A stretch of 64,000 bases of DNA from Muribaculaceae bacterium. Lineage in GTDB: Bacteria; Bacteroidota; Bacteroidia; Bacteroidales; Muribaculaceae. Where the stretch lies: assembly GCA_022509085.1 (NCBI GenBank), contig JAFLTW010000001.1, positions 1 through 64,000 on the forward strand. The letters are read 5' to 3'. The position numbers and the translations under genes are program-made. A model generated the notes under the pieces. The model did not search any database and was not told where the DNA came from. It saw only the letters and a program-made list of their open reading frames with translations. Of this stretch, positions 1 through 7,764 are shown piece by piece (the first letter of the stretch is position 1; the number at the start of each line of letters is the position of its first letter).

Positions 1-256
1 CTAATTTTCCTCTAAAAAGTGTATGCGAAATTCCCTGTTATTATGACCAATATGATAATTTTCACAAACTTAGGTGCATAGATATCCTTTCCACGGTCAT
101 TATTCACACATGGAGGCAGATAAAAGTTTGTTATTTTCCTCTACAAGCTTGGATAGCTTATACCGGTGTCCAACTCTTCCCGGCAATTGAGTAAATTTGT
201 AGTACGGGCTCTATGGCACCACAAAATTATTTACCTTCTGCCGAGAAGTATATTTT
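1..256 (-). ncRNA. Candidate IS1111-type bridge RNA region, downstream of the transposase
   Basis: This non-coding stretch follows the transposase stop on the minus strand and is rich in nested hairpins. Hairpin A: an outer 10-bp stem (176-185 with 239-248, one G-U), then GTAAAT/ATTTAC (191-196 with 229-234), then TTGTAGT/ACCACAA (197-203 with 218-224), closing a 14-base loop at 204-217. Hairpin B: AAGTTTGT/ACAAACTT (124-131 with 64-71), an inner CCT..CCA/TGGAGG stem, and a 17-base loop at 94-110. A small hairpin lies at 145-159. The loop of A nearly repeats, in inverted orientation, a sequence at the other IS end (1500-1512). IS1111-group elements are known to carry their bridge RNA in the end downstream of the transposase, so two loop-bearing hairpins fit a donor-loop/target-loop guide RNA. 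That role is inferred; the RNA may extend past the window edge. Confidence 0.5.
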
Positions 257-1514
257 TTAGGTATTGACTTTAGTGACTTTGGCTTCCATTTCCTTTTCTT
301 TCTTTAGTTTCTCAAGATAGAAATCAATGAAGTCCTCTTTTTTTGTCAGCATGTGCCAGATGGCTACCAGTATTTTTCTTGCTATGGCAACCTGTATTTT
401 CATTTTGCTCTTATGCTTGACTGTCACCTGGGTATAGCTGAAGTTTGAAAAGAAACAGTTTCTGGTCCTTGATGCAGACCATGCAATTTCAATCAGCATC
501 TGTCGCAGATATTTGTTGCCGTGCGTTATTTTCCTGCTCTTGTAACGGCCGTTGCTCACATCATTTCTGGGTTTTAGTCCGCACCATCCCACCAGCATTG
601 CAGAGGTGGCGAAGGTCTTCATGTCCACTCCGGTTTCCGCAATTATGGCTGTGGCGGCGCGTTCCTTGACACCGGGTATGGTCTGAAGACGTTTGAATTC
701 GGTAGGGAAATGTTCCTGGCATAGTGCCGTGAGCTTGGTCTGGCAGTCTTGAATCTGTCGTTCTATGATGTCAAGCATCTCGATTGTCTGCCTTATGACG
801 GTGATATCCGTGTCGGAAAAGTTCCCGGTCAGTGAAGCCTTGATAGTATCTTCCCCATGTTTGTTGCGTGTGCGACTATGAACAAATTTGATTAGCATTT
901 CCGGATTCGTTTCTCCGTTGGAAATGGCTCTTACTACCGACTGATAGCTTTTACCGCCTATGGTCGACACATAGTTGCTCAGACGGAAGCCGCATCTCTG
1001 CAGGGCTGCGTCAAGCTTGTTTTTGTTGTAGACCGCATCATGGTTCAAATCGAATATCCTGCGGTTGAGCTTGCGCATGTCCTGCACTATGGGAGAGGGA
1101 ACGAAACTTGCCTTGATGAGATTCTTCAGCACACACTCCGCTATCCACTGGGCATCCTTGATATCGCTCTTGCGTCCGGGAAGCTGCTTGATGAAATACG
1201 GGTTGACAAGTTTGAGATCCATGTAGTCAAACAACTCGTTCCACACCGGTATCCAGTAGACGCCGGTACTTTCCATGGCGGTCTCGGACACACCATACAT
1301 AACCATGTCATCACGCATCTGACGTAACTCGGGGATAAGGGTCCCGTATTTTTTTTCAAGAATAATTTGGCCTGACTCTTCCATAATACAAAGATAAACG
1401 CTATCTTTGTGGACGTCAAGGCCGGCTACGACTCTGTGATTGTCCATAATGAGGAAATTTAAATTAATATTATCACCTCAAAATTAAGTAAAATTGTGAC
1501 ATAGAGCACGTAAT
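200..1514. repeat. Subterminal inverted repeats of the IS element
   Basis: The plus-strand sequence at 1500-1512 (catagagcacgta) matches 12 of 13 bases of the reverse complement of 203-215 (tacgggctctatg). A flanking TTGTG also matches if a 2-base gap is allowed. Subterminal inverted repeats of this size are a hallmark of the IS1111 group of IS110 elements. The coordinates span from one arm to the other, not the exact IS ends; the tips cannot be fixed from one copy. Confidence 0.6.
257..1447 (-). CDS. IS110-family transposase (DEDD recombinase)
   Basis: Transposase of 396 aa, a normal length for IS110/IS1111 elements. The N-terminal RuvC-like DEDD domain starts at 'AGLDVHKDSVYLCIM' with the first catalytic Asp, and continues through 'ESTGVYW' and 'DIKDAQWIAE', which hold the next acidic residues. 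The C-terminal Transposase_20 domain is visible as 'LQTIPGVKERAATAIIAETG' and 'GWCGLKPRNDVSNG', with the serine-bearing end region. These enzymes cut and rejoin DNA under guidance of a bridge RNA encoded in the element. The reading frame is intact, so the copy may be active. It sits upstream of and divergent from the amylase gene. Confidence 0.93.
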   Translation of the reverse strand: MDNHRVVAGLDVHKDSVYLCIMEESGQIILEKKYGTLIPELRQMRDDMVMYGVSETAMESTGVYWIPVWNELFDYMDLKLVNPYFIKQLPGRKSDIKDAQWIAECVLKNLIKASFVPSPIVQDMRKLNRRIFDLNHDAVYNKNKLDAALQRCGFRLSNYVSTIGGKSYQSVVRAISNGETNPEMLIKFVHSRTRNKHGEDTIKASLTGNFSDTDITVIRQTIEMLDIIERQIQDCQTKLTALCQEHFPTEFKRLQTIPGVKERAATAIIAETGVDMKTFATSAMLVGWCGLKPRNDVSNGRYKSRKITHGNKYLRQMLIEIAWSASRTRNCFFSNFSYTQVTVKHKSKMKIQVAIARKILVAIWHMLTKKEDFIDFYLEKLKKEKEMEAKVTKVNT

Positions 1515-1581
1515 TATGGAATTAGAGCGCGTCGGCTTTGATTTTTTTATGCTGCCGGTGTAAAAACTTGCGGTTTTTATA

Positions 1582-1589
1582 TAAATTTG
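1582..1589 (+). promoter_or_regulatory. Bacteroidetes-type -7 box for the amylase gene
   Basis: TAAATTTG matches the TAnnTTTG -7 consensus about 50 bp before the amylase start. No clear TTTG -33 element sits at the usual 19-bp spacing, so this is a modest call. The IS element ends less than 100 bp upstream. Confidence 0.4.
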
Positions 1590-1640
1590 TAGAAAATTTC
1601 TCTATAATATACTCTTTAGATAATGGCATATATAAATAGA

Positions 1641-4600
1641 ATGAAGCGACTTCTTTCCTTGGTTGCATTTTTCTCGGTATTATTAGGTGTAAAAGGCGCA
1701 ACATTCGTTGGAGACAGGGATGATTTCCGCGATGAGACAATCTATTTCGTGATAACCACACGCTTCTACGACGGCGACCCGAAAAACAACGTATTGTCGT
1801 GGGACAAACAGGATGTGCAGATTGCCAACAACGACCCGGACTGGCGAGGAGACTTCGCCGGCCTGATAGAAAAACTCGATTATATAAAGGCTCTTGGATT
1901 CACAGCCGTCTGGATAACGCCCGTGACCCAGAACGCCTCGGGCGAAGACTATCACGGCTACCACTCCATGGACTTCAGCTCCGTAGACCTCCGCTATGAG
2001 AGCCGAAAGGAGTGGGGAGCCTCAAAAGACGTGAAATTCCAGGATCTCATCGACGCCGCCCATGCAAAAGGGATGAAGGTGATACTCGACGTTGTGCTCA
2101 ACCACACCTCCAACTTCGGGGAGGCAACCCTCAACCCACTCTTCAAAAGAGACCAGAACATCCGGAACCAGGCCACACCGGCCGGTTCGCTGGTGCCAAA
2201 TTCAGAAAGGCTTTCTGCAAATTATTTCAGCCAGGACGGCAACGCGCAATATCAGGAGAGATTCAAATTTTTCAAGAATCCCCAATACGACACCCACAAC
2301 TACTACCATCACTACGGAACCGGATGGAACTGGGACCTCCCCAACCGTTGGTGGGGACAGATAGCAGGCGACTGCGTAGACCTCAATACTGAAAACGACC
2401 ATGTGGCTGAATATCTGGTGAAATGTTACGGTAAATTCATAGAGATGGGCGTAGACGGTTTCCGTATCGACACCACAGGCCACATCGCCAGGCTCACATT
2501 CAACACCCAGTTTATACCCCAATTTACTGCCCTCGCGGAAAAATATAAATCCAAGAGAAACGGCGGACCCTTCTTCATGTTCGGAGAATGCTGCGCACGC
2601 TACAGCAGTGTGATCTATCGCGACCAGCACAATCTCTCAAGCCATTTCTACACGTGGAAATCTGACCAGAGCCTGATCAACACCTATAAATCTCACAGCA
2701 GCCAGGCTTGGTGGGACACCCAAAAACTAAATGAAGGACACGACTCGCCCGTAGGACCGATGGTAGACTGCGAGAGCGAGAAAACATTCAGTAAAAGCTC
2801 CACCAACGCCATGATGCAGGGCGGAGCATGGCATCAGCCGGACTATTCGCAATATTCCGGATTCAGCGTGATTGACTTCCCGATGCATTACAACTTCAAC
2901 AATGCAGGCAATGCCATCCGAATTGCCAAGGAGGGAGACAAGTATTATAATGACGCCACCTACAACGTGGTGTACGTGGACTCTCACGACTACAGTCCAC
3001 AGCCCAACGACGGTATCCGCTTCAACGGGGGTACGGCGCAATGGGCAGAAAACCTCTCGCTTATGTTCACATTCCGTGGAATTCCCTGCATATTTTACGG
3101 ATCGGAAGTAGAGTTCCAAAAAGGAAAACCGATAGACGTGGGAGGCTCCAATAACAAGACTCCGCGCAAGGAGTCGGGCAGGGCATACTTCGGCCATTAT
3201 CTAACGGGCAATGTAAGCGCAAGCGACTTCGGAGTTTACTCTGCAAGTGGGAATGCCGCCACCACGCTCAACGGTGACCTCGCACAGCATATCCGGCGTC
3301 TTAACCAGATACGTGCAGCCGTTCCGGCCCTCCGCAAGGGTCAATATACATTCGATGGTTGCTCGGCCAACGGCGGATGGGCCTTCAAACGGGCCTACAA
3401 AGACAGTTATGCACTGGTGGCTGTAAACGGGGGTGCAACCTTCAGCAGTCTGCCTGCGGGTACATATACGGATATAGTCACGGGGCAGAAATATACTGCA
3501 ACACAGGGAGGATCGATAACGGTAAGCGCTCCCACCAATAAGGGGCAGCTGCGCGTTCTTGTGAAGGACTGGACCGGTGGTAAAGTTGGTGATGACGGTA
3601 AGTTTATCTATACCACCAACGCAGTAGCCAAAGGGGGCAATCCATCGTTTTCAGACCCGGGAACCACACAATATTACACGGCTTCCGACGTGGTAGGTCG
3701 TCCAGCGGTAAAACTTTCGCCCGACGGAGGTCGCTTCAAGACCGAGACACTGAACGTGACGGCAAGTCTCAATGAATCAGCCACTTCGGGATGGTATCGT
3801 GTCGGGAATGGTGCGCAGGTTGCTCTCAAAGCGGGAGCGACAGCTTCCTTTACAATCGGCGCCGACATGAAATATGATGAATCCGTAACCGTGACATGGA
3901 GTGCAACTGACGGTACAGACACCTACACCGGCTCGGCAATCTATAAGAAAGTGGATCCCAATGCACCTGAAGGGTTCGTTTATCTGAATAATACGTCAAA
4001 GTGGAGCAGTCCGAAGGTATGGGCGTGGACAAGCAGTGAAAACTGCACGAAGACCGGCACATGGCCGGGAGATGCCATGACAAAAGTGGAGGGAGACCTA
4101 TGGATGTGGGAACTTCCCGCCGGCAAACCGATGCCTCAGATGATAATATTCAGCAATAACGGCAGTCCACAAACGGCAGATCTGGTCTACGTAGATGGCT
4201 CAACCTACAACTGCAGCGGAACAATTATAGACGGCGGTGACACAGGAGGTTCCACTCCGGAACCCACAGAAGGGTTTACTGTCTATTTCGACGACTCCCA
4301 GTCAAACTGGGGCACGGTATATGTACACTATTGGGGTGGAGTATCCTCGAGCAGCTGGCCCGGAACAGTGATGAGCTACAACGGGGAGCAATCCCTCTAT
4401 TTCTATATCGTACCTGCCGGGACGACGGGCCTTGTGTTCAACAACGGTAGCGGCACCCAGACGGCAGACTTCAGTGCGGCAGCCGACCATGTCTATAATC
4501 GTAACGGCGACACAGGACGGACTGTAGACAAAGGCACCCTCGGCATGATTGAGGTAAACTATGGCGAGACACCCGAAGTGCATTATTACAACCTCCAGGG

Positions 4601-4679
4601 CATTGAGATAAAGAATCCCACCCATGGCATCTACATAATGCGCGTGGGCACCACCGCCCGTAGAATCTTCCTGCCGTAG
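1641..4679 (+). CDS. Secreted alpha-amylase (GH13) with C-terminal starch-binding-type modules
   Basis: Cleaves alpha-1,4-glucans outside the cytoplasm. The start is set at the second Met, where 'MKRLLSLVAFFSVLLGVKG' forms a signal peptide; the ORF track adds six residues. All GH13 motifs are present: region I 'DVVLNH', region II 'GVDGFRID' (nucleophile Asp, codon 283 of the track ORF), region III 'FGE' (acid/base Glu322) and region IV 'VDSHD' (Asp456). After the barrel and a beta-sandwich come two aromatic-rich repeats near 790-870 and 900-980 ('VWAWTSSENCTKTGTWPGDA', 'YVHYWGGVSSSSWPG') that look like CBM26-type starch-binding modules. The end, 'YYNLQGIEIKNPTHGIYIMR', resembles Por/T9SS-type C-terminal sorting tails. 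No susCD genes are adjacent, so it is not in an obvious PUL here. Confidence 0.9.
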   Translation: MKRLLSLVAFFSVLLGVKGATFVGDRDDFRDETIYFVITTRFYDGDPKNNVLSWDKQDVQIANNDPDWRGDFAGLIEKLDYIKALGFTAVWITPVTQNASGEDYHGYHSMDFSSVDLRYESRKEWGASKDVKFQDLIDAAHAKGMKVILDVVLNHTSNFGEATLNPLFKRDQNIRNQATPAGSLVPNSERLSANYFSQDGNAQYQERFKFFKNPQYDTHNYYHHYGTGWNWDLPNRWWGQIAGDCVDLNTENDHVAEYLVKCYGKFIEMGVDGFRIDTTGHIARLTFNTQFIPQFTALAEKYKSKRNGGPFFMFGECCARYSSVIYRDQHNLSSHFYTWKSDQSLINTYKSHSSQAWWDTQKLNEGHDSPVGPMVDCESEKTFSKSSTNAMMQGGAWHQPDYSQYSGFSVIDFPMHYNFNNAGNAIRIAKEGDKYYNDATYNVVYVDSHDYSPQPNDGIRFNGGTAQWAENLSLMFTFRGIPCIFYGSEVEFQKGKPIDVGGSNNKTPRKESGRAYFGHYLTGNVSASDFGVYSASGNAATTLNGDLAQHIRRLNQIRAAVPALRKGQYTFDGCSANGGWAFKRAYKDSYALVAVNGGATFSSLPAGTYTDIVTGQKYTATQGGSITVSAPTNKGQLRVLVKDWTGGKVGDDGKFIYTTNAVAKGGNPSFSDPGTTQYYTASDVVGRPAVKLSPDGGRFKTETLNVTASLNESATSGWYRVGNGAQVALKAGATASFTIGADMKYDESVTVTWSATDGTDTYTGSAIYKKVDPNAPEGFVYLNNTSKWSSPKVWAWTSSENCTKTGTWPGDAMTKVEGDLWMWELPAGKPMPQMIIFSNNGSPQTADLVYVDGSTYNCSGTIIDGGDTGGSTPEPTEGFTVYFDDSQSNWGTVYVHYWGGVSSSSWPGTVMSYNGEQSLYFYIVPAGTTGLVFNNGSGTQTADFSAAADHVYNRNGDTGRTVDKGTLGMIEVNYGETPEVHYYNLQGIEIKNPTHGIYIMRVGTTARRIFLP

Positions 4680-4707
4680 TCAGCCTATTGAACTTAACAA
4701 ATAAAGG

Positions 4708-4738
4708 AAAAGCCTTCCCCGCGATAAGGAAGGCTTTT
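4708..4738. terminator. Bidirectional terminator between amylase and AEC permease
   Basis: An 11-bp perfect stem (AAAAGCCTTCC with GGAAGGCTTTT) around a 9-base loop, with A and T runs at both sides. It lies between two convergent genes and can serve both. Confidence 0.88.
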
Positions 4739-4767
4739 CGATATAATACACACTTAATCCCTTACGT

Positions 4768-5808
4768 TTACCATGTGGCGTGAGCCAGACAGGCCTCTGT
4801 GATCCATATCCATAGCGGACAGAAACCCATAAAAAGAATCACACTCAACGCCAGTGAAGAGGTGCCGGTGGCGACATATGTGTCGCGTTCGTCTGCGATG
4901 ATGATACCTGAGAAAGCGGGAGGAAGAACACCTGCCACAACAAGCATCTTGAGGTTGAGCGGATCCATTTTGAAAATGATACCGACGATAAGAAGAAGAG
5001 CGGGCATCATTATAAGTTTGAGGATTGAGCCCAGGATAGCCTGCCAGTTGATTACAATCTTTACTGAAGAGAGAGTTACACCGGCTGAGAAAACGGCCAT
5101 AGATGCATTGGCACCCTTAATAAGGTCGAAAGAGGGACTTGCCCATTTAGGCCAGGGAATACCGATTACAACCCAAATTACGGCCAGGATAGGAGCCCAA
5201 GCCACGGGCTGAGCAAGTGCATGGAGCACCGGTTTCCAGAAACTTTCGTGCACTACGGGTTTGGCAGGAGTACCGGATCCTCCGGCAGTCGCCGTAGCCG
5301 TGCCACCCTGTGCTGCAAGTTGTGCTGCTTCCTTTTCCTTGGCTGCATTCAGAAGCGACAGACCTACCGGAATACCCACGGCATTAACCACGATACCGAC
5401 GATGGCAACCACGAGGGCTACATAAGGGGTTGTGCCAAAGATAGGTTCAAGGACTGCAAAACCGAGGAACCCGATTGTCGGCGAACCGCTGATAAGAGCC
5501 ATTACCGCTGCCGAACCCGGAGGATTCTTCCGGAAACACCATTTATAGATGAAATAAACGGTCATGAAGCAGAACATGATCACCACCAGAGATATGATGG
5601 AAAGTTTGATGTCTTTCACAAGCATCTCGCGGCTTGCGTCGACGATTGAGACAAAGAGGGCAGCCGGCAAGGCGTAAACGAGCACAACCTTATTGAACTT
5701 CTTTGAGTCCTCTCCGGTAAAAGCACCTCTTTTCCCTGCGATGTAGCCCACGAGCATCACGACGATGATAGGCACAATCGCATAGAGGATTACATGAACA
5801 ATATTCAT
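4768..5808 (-). CDS. AEC-family permease, likely oxalate/formate transport
   Basis: Inner-membrane protein of 346 aa with about ten hydrophobic segments and a long Ala/Thr/Gly-rich cytoplasmic loop near 160-190, the usual AEC (auxin efflux carrier) layout. It starts at 'MNIVHVILYAIVPIIVVMLV'. It is the last gene of frc-oxc-AEC, the same order as E. coli yfdW-yfdU-yfdV, where YfdV is also an AEC permease. The genomic link makes oxalate import or oxalate/formate exchange the likely job, in place of the unrelated MFS antiporter OxlT of Oxalobacter. The substrate is inferred; AEC proteins also carry malate, malonate and other acids. Confidence 0.85.
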   Translation of the reverse strand: MNIVHVILYAIVPIIVVMLVGYIAGKRGAFTGEDSKKFNKVVLVYALPAALFVSIVDASREMLVKDIKLSIISLVVIMFCFMTVYFIYKWCFRKNPPGSAAVMALISGSPTIGFLGFAVLEPIFGTTPYVALVVAIVGIVVNAVGIPVGLSLLNAAKEKEAAQLAAQGGTATATAGGSGTPAKPVVHESFWKPVLHALAQPVAWAPILAVIWVVIGIPWPKWASPSFDLIKGANASMAVFSAGVTLSSVKIVINWQAILGSILKLIMMPALLLIVGIIFKMDPLNLKMLVVAGVLPPAFSGIIIADERDTYVATGTSSLALSVILFMGFCPLWIWITEACLAHATW

Positions 5809-5852
5809 AGCAGATAGGGTTTTAAGTTAATTGTTAAAGTGGATTTACGACA

Positions 5853-5880
5853 GGTGATGTCTTGTGCTACAGGCATCACC
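5853..5880 (-). other. Intercistronic hairpin between oxc and the AEC permease gene
   Basis: GGTGATG/CATCACC (7 bp) continues after a one-base bulge into CTTGT/ACAGG (5 bp, one G-U) with a 3-base loop. No T tract follows on the minus strand, so it looks like an mRNA stability or processing element, or a weak terminator that lowers permease expression. Confidence 0.55.
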
Positions 5881-5906
5881 CGCCGCTTTTTGTCTGAAAT
5901 ATACCG

Positions 5907-7673
5907 TTATACTACAACGTCTTGGAGAGATGGGGGATTGAGGTAACCGATATGTCCGCTCTCCTTGCCGGAATCAGCGGCCAGCTGCACGTTGATAATT
6001 GCCGGTTTTTTGGAGGCGATGGCTTCAGTGAGAGCTGATGACAGCTCGGCGGGAGTACTTACGTAATATCCCTTGGCGCCACCGAAAGCATCGGCCATCA
6101 GGTCGTAACGGGCGTTGATGTCCAGGGTAGTAGGAGCAGGTTCTCCGAAAGAGGGTTCACCTTTGGTTGCCATATTCACGCCCACATTGTTGTAGATACC
6201 GCCATTGTTGAAGATAACGACAGTAACGGGGAGCTGGAAGCGGCAAATTGTTTCGAAGTCCATACCTGAGAAACCGAAAGCACTGTCGCCTTCAATGGCC
6301 ACTACGCTGTTGCCGGTGGCCTGCGCGGCTCCGATACAGGATCCCATACCCATACCCATTATGGCCCAGGTTGCGCAGTCGATACGCTTGCGGGGTTCGC
6401 GGAGGGTGATGGTGTCGCGGGTGTCATCGAGAGTGTTGGCGCCTTCATTTACGAGAATAACGTCGGGATTTGCCTCGAGAACCGGCTTGATGGCAGCCAA
6501 TGCAGTCCAGTGGTTCATCGGTGAGGCGGCGGCATTCTGCTGCAGTCTCTCGGCAAACTTCGCATCCTTCACCTTGGTGATGTTCTGAAGATAGGGAACC
6601 CACGTGGGGTCGATGCTCAACTTGTAGTTTGGCAGACTTGCCAGAATCATATCAAGCGAGGAGGCGAGGTCGCCTACTACGGGCGCATCAATCTTTCTGT
6701 TACAGTCAATCTCGACGGGGTCGATGTCAAGTTGGATAAACTTGGTAGTATCGCTCCAGGGTTTATGGCCGCGGCTGAGGAGCCAGTTGAGACGGGCTCC
6801 GATGAGAACCACTACATCGGCCTCTTCCATAACCTCCTTACGGCAGGATAGGGCGCTGAGCGGTCCGTCGTCGGGAAGGAACCCCTTTGCCATCGACATT
6901 GGATAGTAGGGAATTCCAGTCTTGTCTACGAGTTCTTTCACCTTGTCTTCCACCTGTGCATAAGCTGCTCCTTTACCGATTACGAAGGCAGGTTTTTTGG
7001 CGCTGGCAAGAAGTGTGAGCGCACGGTCAACCGCTTCTTGCGAGGGCGAGACGGGTTGTGCGGGATCGACAAGAGGGAATGTGGCTGCAAGAAGTTTTTC
7101 ACATTCTGCAGCGGGAAGCACCTCACCCATACACGGGGTGGTGACATCGAGATAAACGCCTCCGGGGCGTCCTGAAACGGCGGCGCGATAAGCGCGGGCA
7201 ACCGCAGTGGGGATATCTTCAGCCTTATTCACTCGGTAGGCTTCCTTTACGAGACCTCGGGCTACGGCAAGCTGATCGAGCCCCTCATATGTGCCTTGCT
7301 GAAGGTCGATGGGTTCGCGGACACTGCTGCCTGAAATCTGGATCATCGGGTAGCAGTTGACTGTGGCATTGATGGTTGCCGTCAAACCGTTGAGAAAACC
7401 GAGAGAAGATACTGTAAGGAGTACGCCGGGAGTCTTGGTGAGATAGCCATAAGTCTGAGCGGCCATACCGGCTTGTTGCTCAAAGCGGAAACCGGTGAAT
7501 TTGATGCCTATTTCCTGAGCGAGATATGAGAATTCTGTCACAGGGATACCAACCAGACCAAACATCTGGCTGATACCGGCGGCCTGCAGCGACTTGGCCA
7601 GCAGGAACTGGCCGGTCCAATCCGTAGGATAGGACGGAGCTGCGGAAGGCGTATTGTTTGCGGGAGTTGCCAT
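5907..7673 (-). CDS. oxc: Oxalyl-CoA decarboxylase
   Basis: Thiamine-diphosphate enzyme that converts oxalyl-CoA to formyl-CoA and CO2 in the cytoplasm. At 588 aa it is slightly longer than the Oxalobacter enzyme because of a short N-terminal tail. The catalytic TPP glutamate lies in 'FRFEQQAGMAAQ' (Glu65). 'LQQGTYEGLDQ' carries the Tyr-Glu pair (129/130) matching the active-site Tyr120/Glu121 of Oxalobacter OXC. The TPP motif runs from 'GDSAFGFSGMDFE' to 'NNGG'. The C-terminal 'ESGHIGYLNPP' matches the OXC-specific tail that closes over the substrate. These details separate it from acetolactate synthase and other relatives. It lies 91 bp after frc and before the AEC permease. Confidence 0.96.
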   Translation of the reverse strand: MATPANNTPSAAPSYPTDWTGQFLLAKSLQAAGISQMFGLVGIPVTEFSYLAQEIGIKFTGFRFEQQAGMAAQTYGYLTKTPGVLLTVSSLGFLNGLTATINATVNCYPMIQISGSSVREPIDLQQGTYEGLDQLAVARGLVKEAYRVNKAEDIPTAVARAYRAAVSGRPGGVYLDVTTPCMGEVLPAAECEKLLAATFPLVDPAQPVSPSQEAVDRALTLLASAKKPAFVIGKGAAYAQVEDKVKELVDKTGIPYYPMSMAKGFLPDDGPLSALSCRKEVMEEADVVVLIGARLNWLLSRGHKPWSDTTKFIQLDIDPVEIDCNRKIDAPVVGDLASSLDMILASLPNYKLSIDPTWVPYLQNITKVKDAKFAERLQQNAAASPMNHWTALAAIKPVLEANPDVILVNEGANTLDDTRDTITLREPRKRIDCATWAIMGMGMGSCIGAAQATGNSVVAIEGDSAFGFSGMDFETICRFQLPVTVVIFNNGGIYNNVGVNMATKGEPSFGEPAPTTLDINARYDLMADAFGGAKGYYVSTPAELSSALTEAIASKKPAIINVQLAADSGKESGHIGYLNPPSLQDVVV

Positions 7674-7691
7674 AATTATTTGTCTTGATAC

Positions 7692-7720
7692 AGGGAGACC
7701 GGTTTGGGAACGGTCTCCCT
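7692..7720 (-). other. Intercistronic hairpin between frc and oxc
   Basis: A 10-bp perfect stem (AGGGAGACCG with CGGTCTCCCT) and a 9-base loop in the 91-bp gap between frc and oxc. No T tract follows, so an mRNA-processing or attenuating role is more likely than full termination. Confidence 0.6.
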
Positions 7721-7764
7721 TGAATGTATGTTAATAGTAACTGACTTAAAGCCTGAATGGAGAA

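Noticed and set aside
1-147. Direct repeat ATTTTCCTCTA (4-14 and 133-143) as an IS target-site duplication or CRISPR-like repeat
   Set aside because: Both copies lie on the same side of the transposase within the proposed RNA end, and only two copies exist.
5853-7720. Intrinsic terminators inside the frc-oxc-AEC operon
   Set aside because: The hairpins are strong but no T tract follows on the transcribed strand, so they are reported as intercistronic hairpins.
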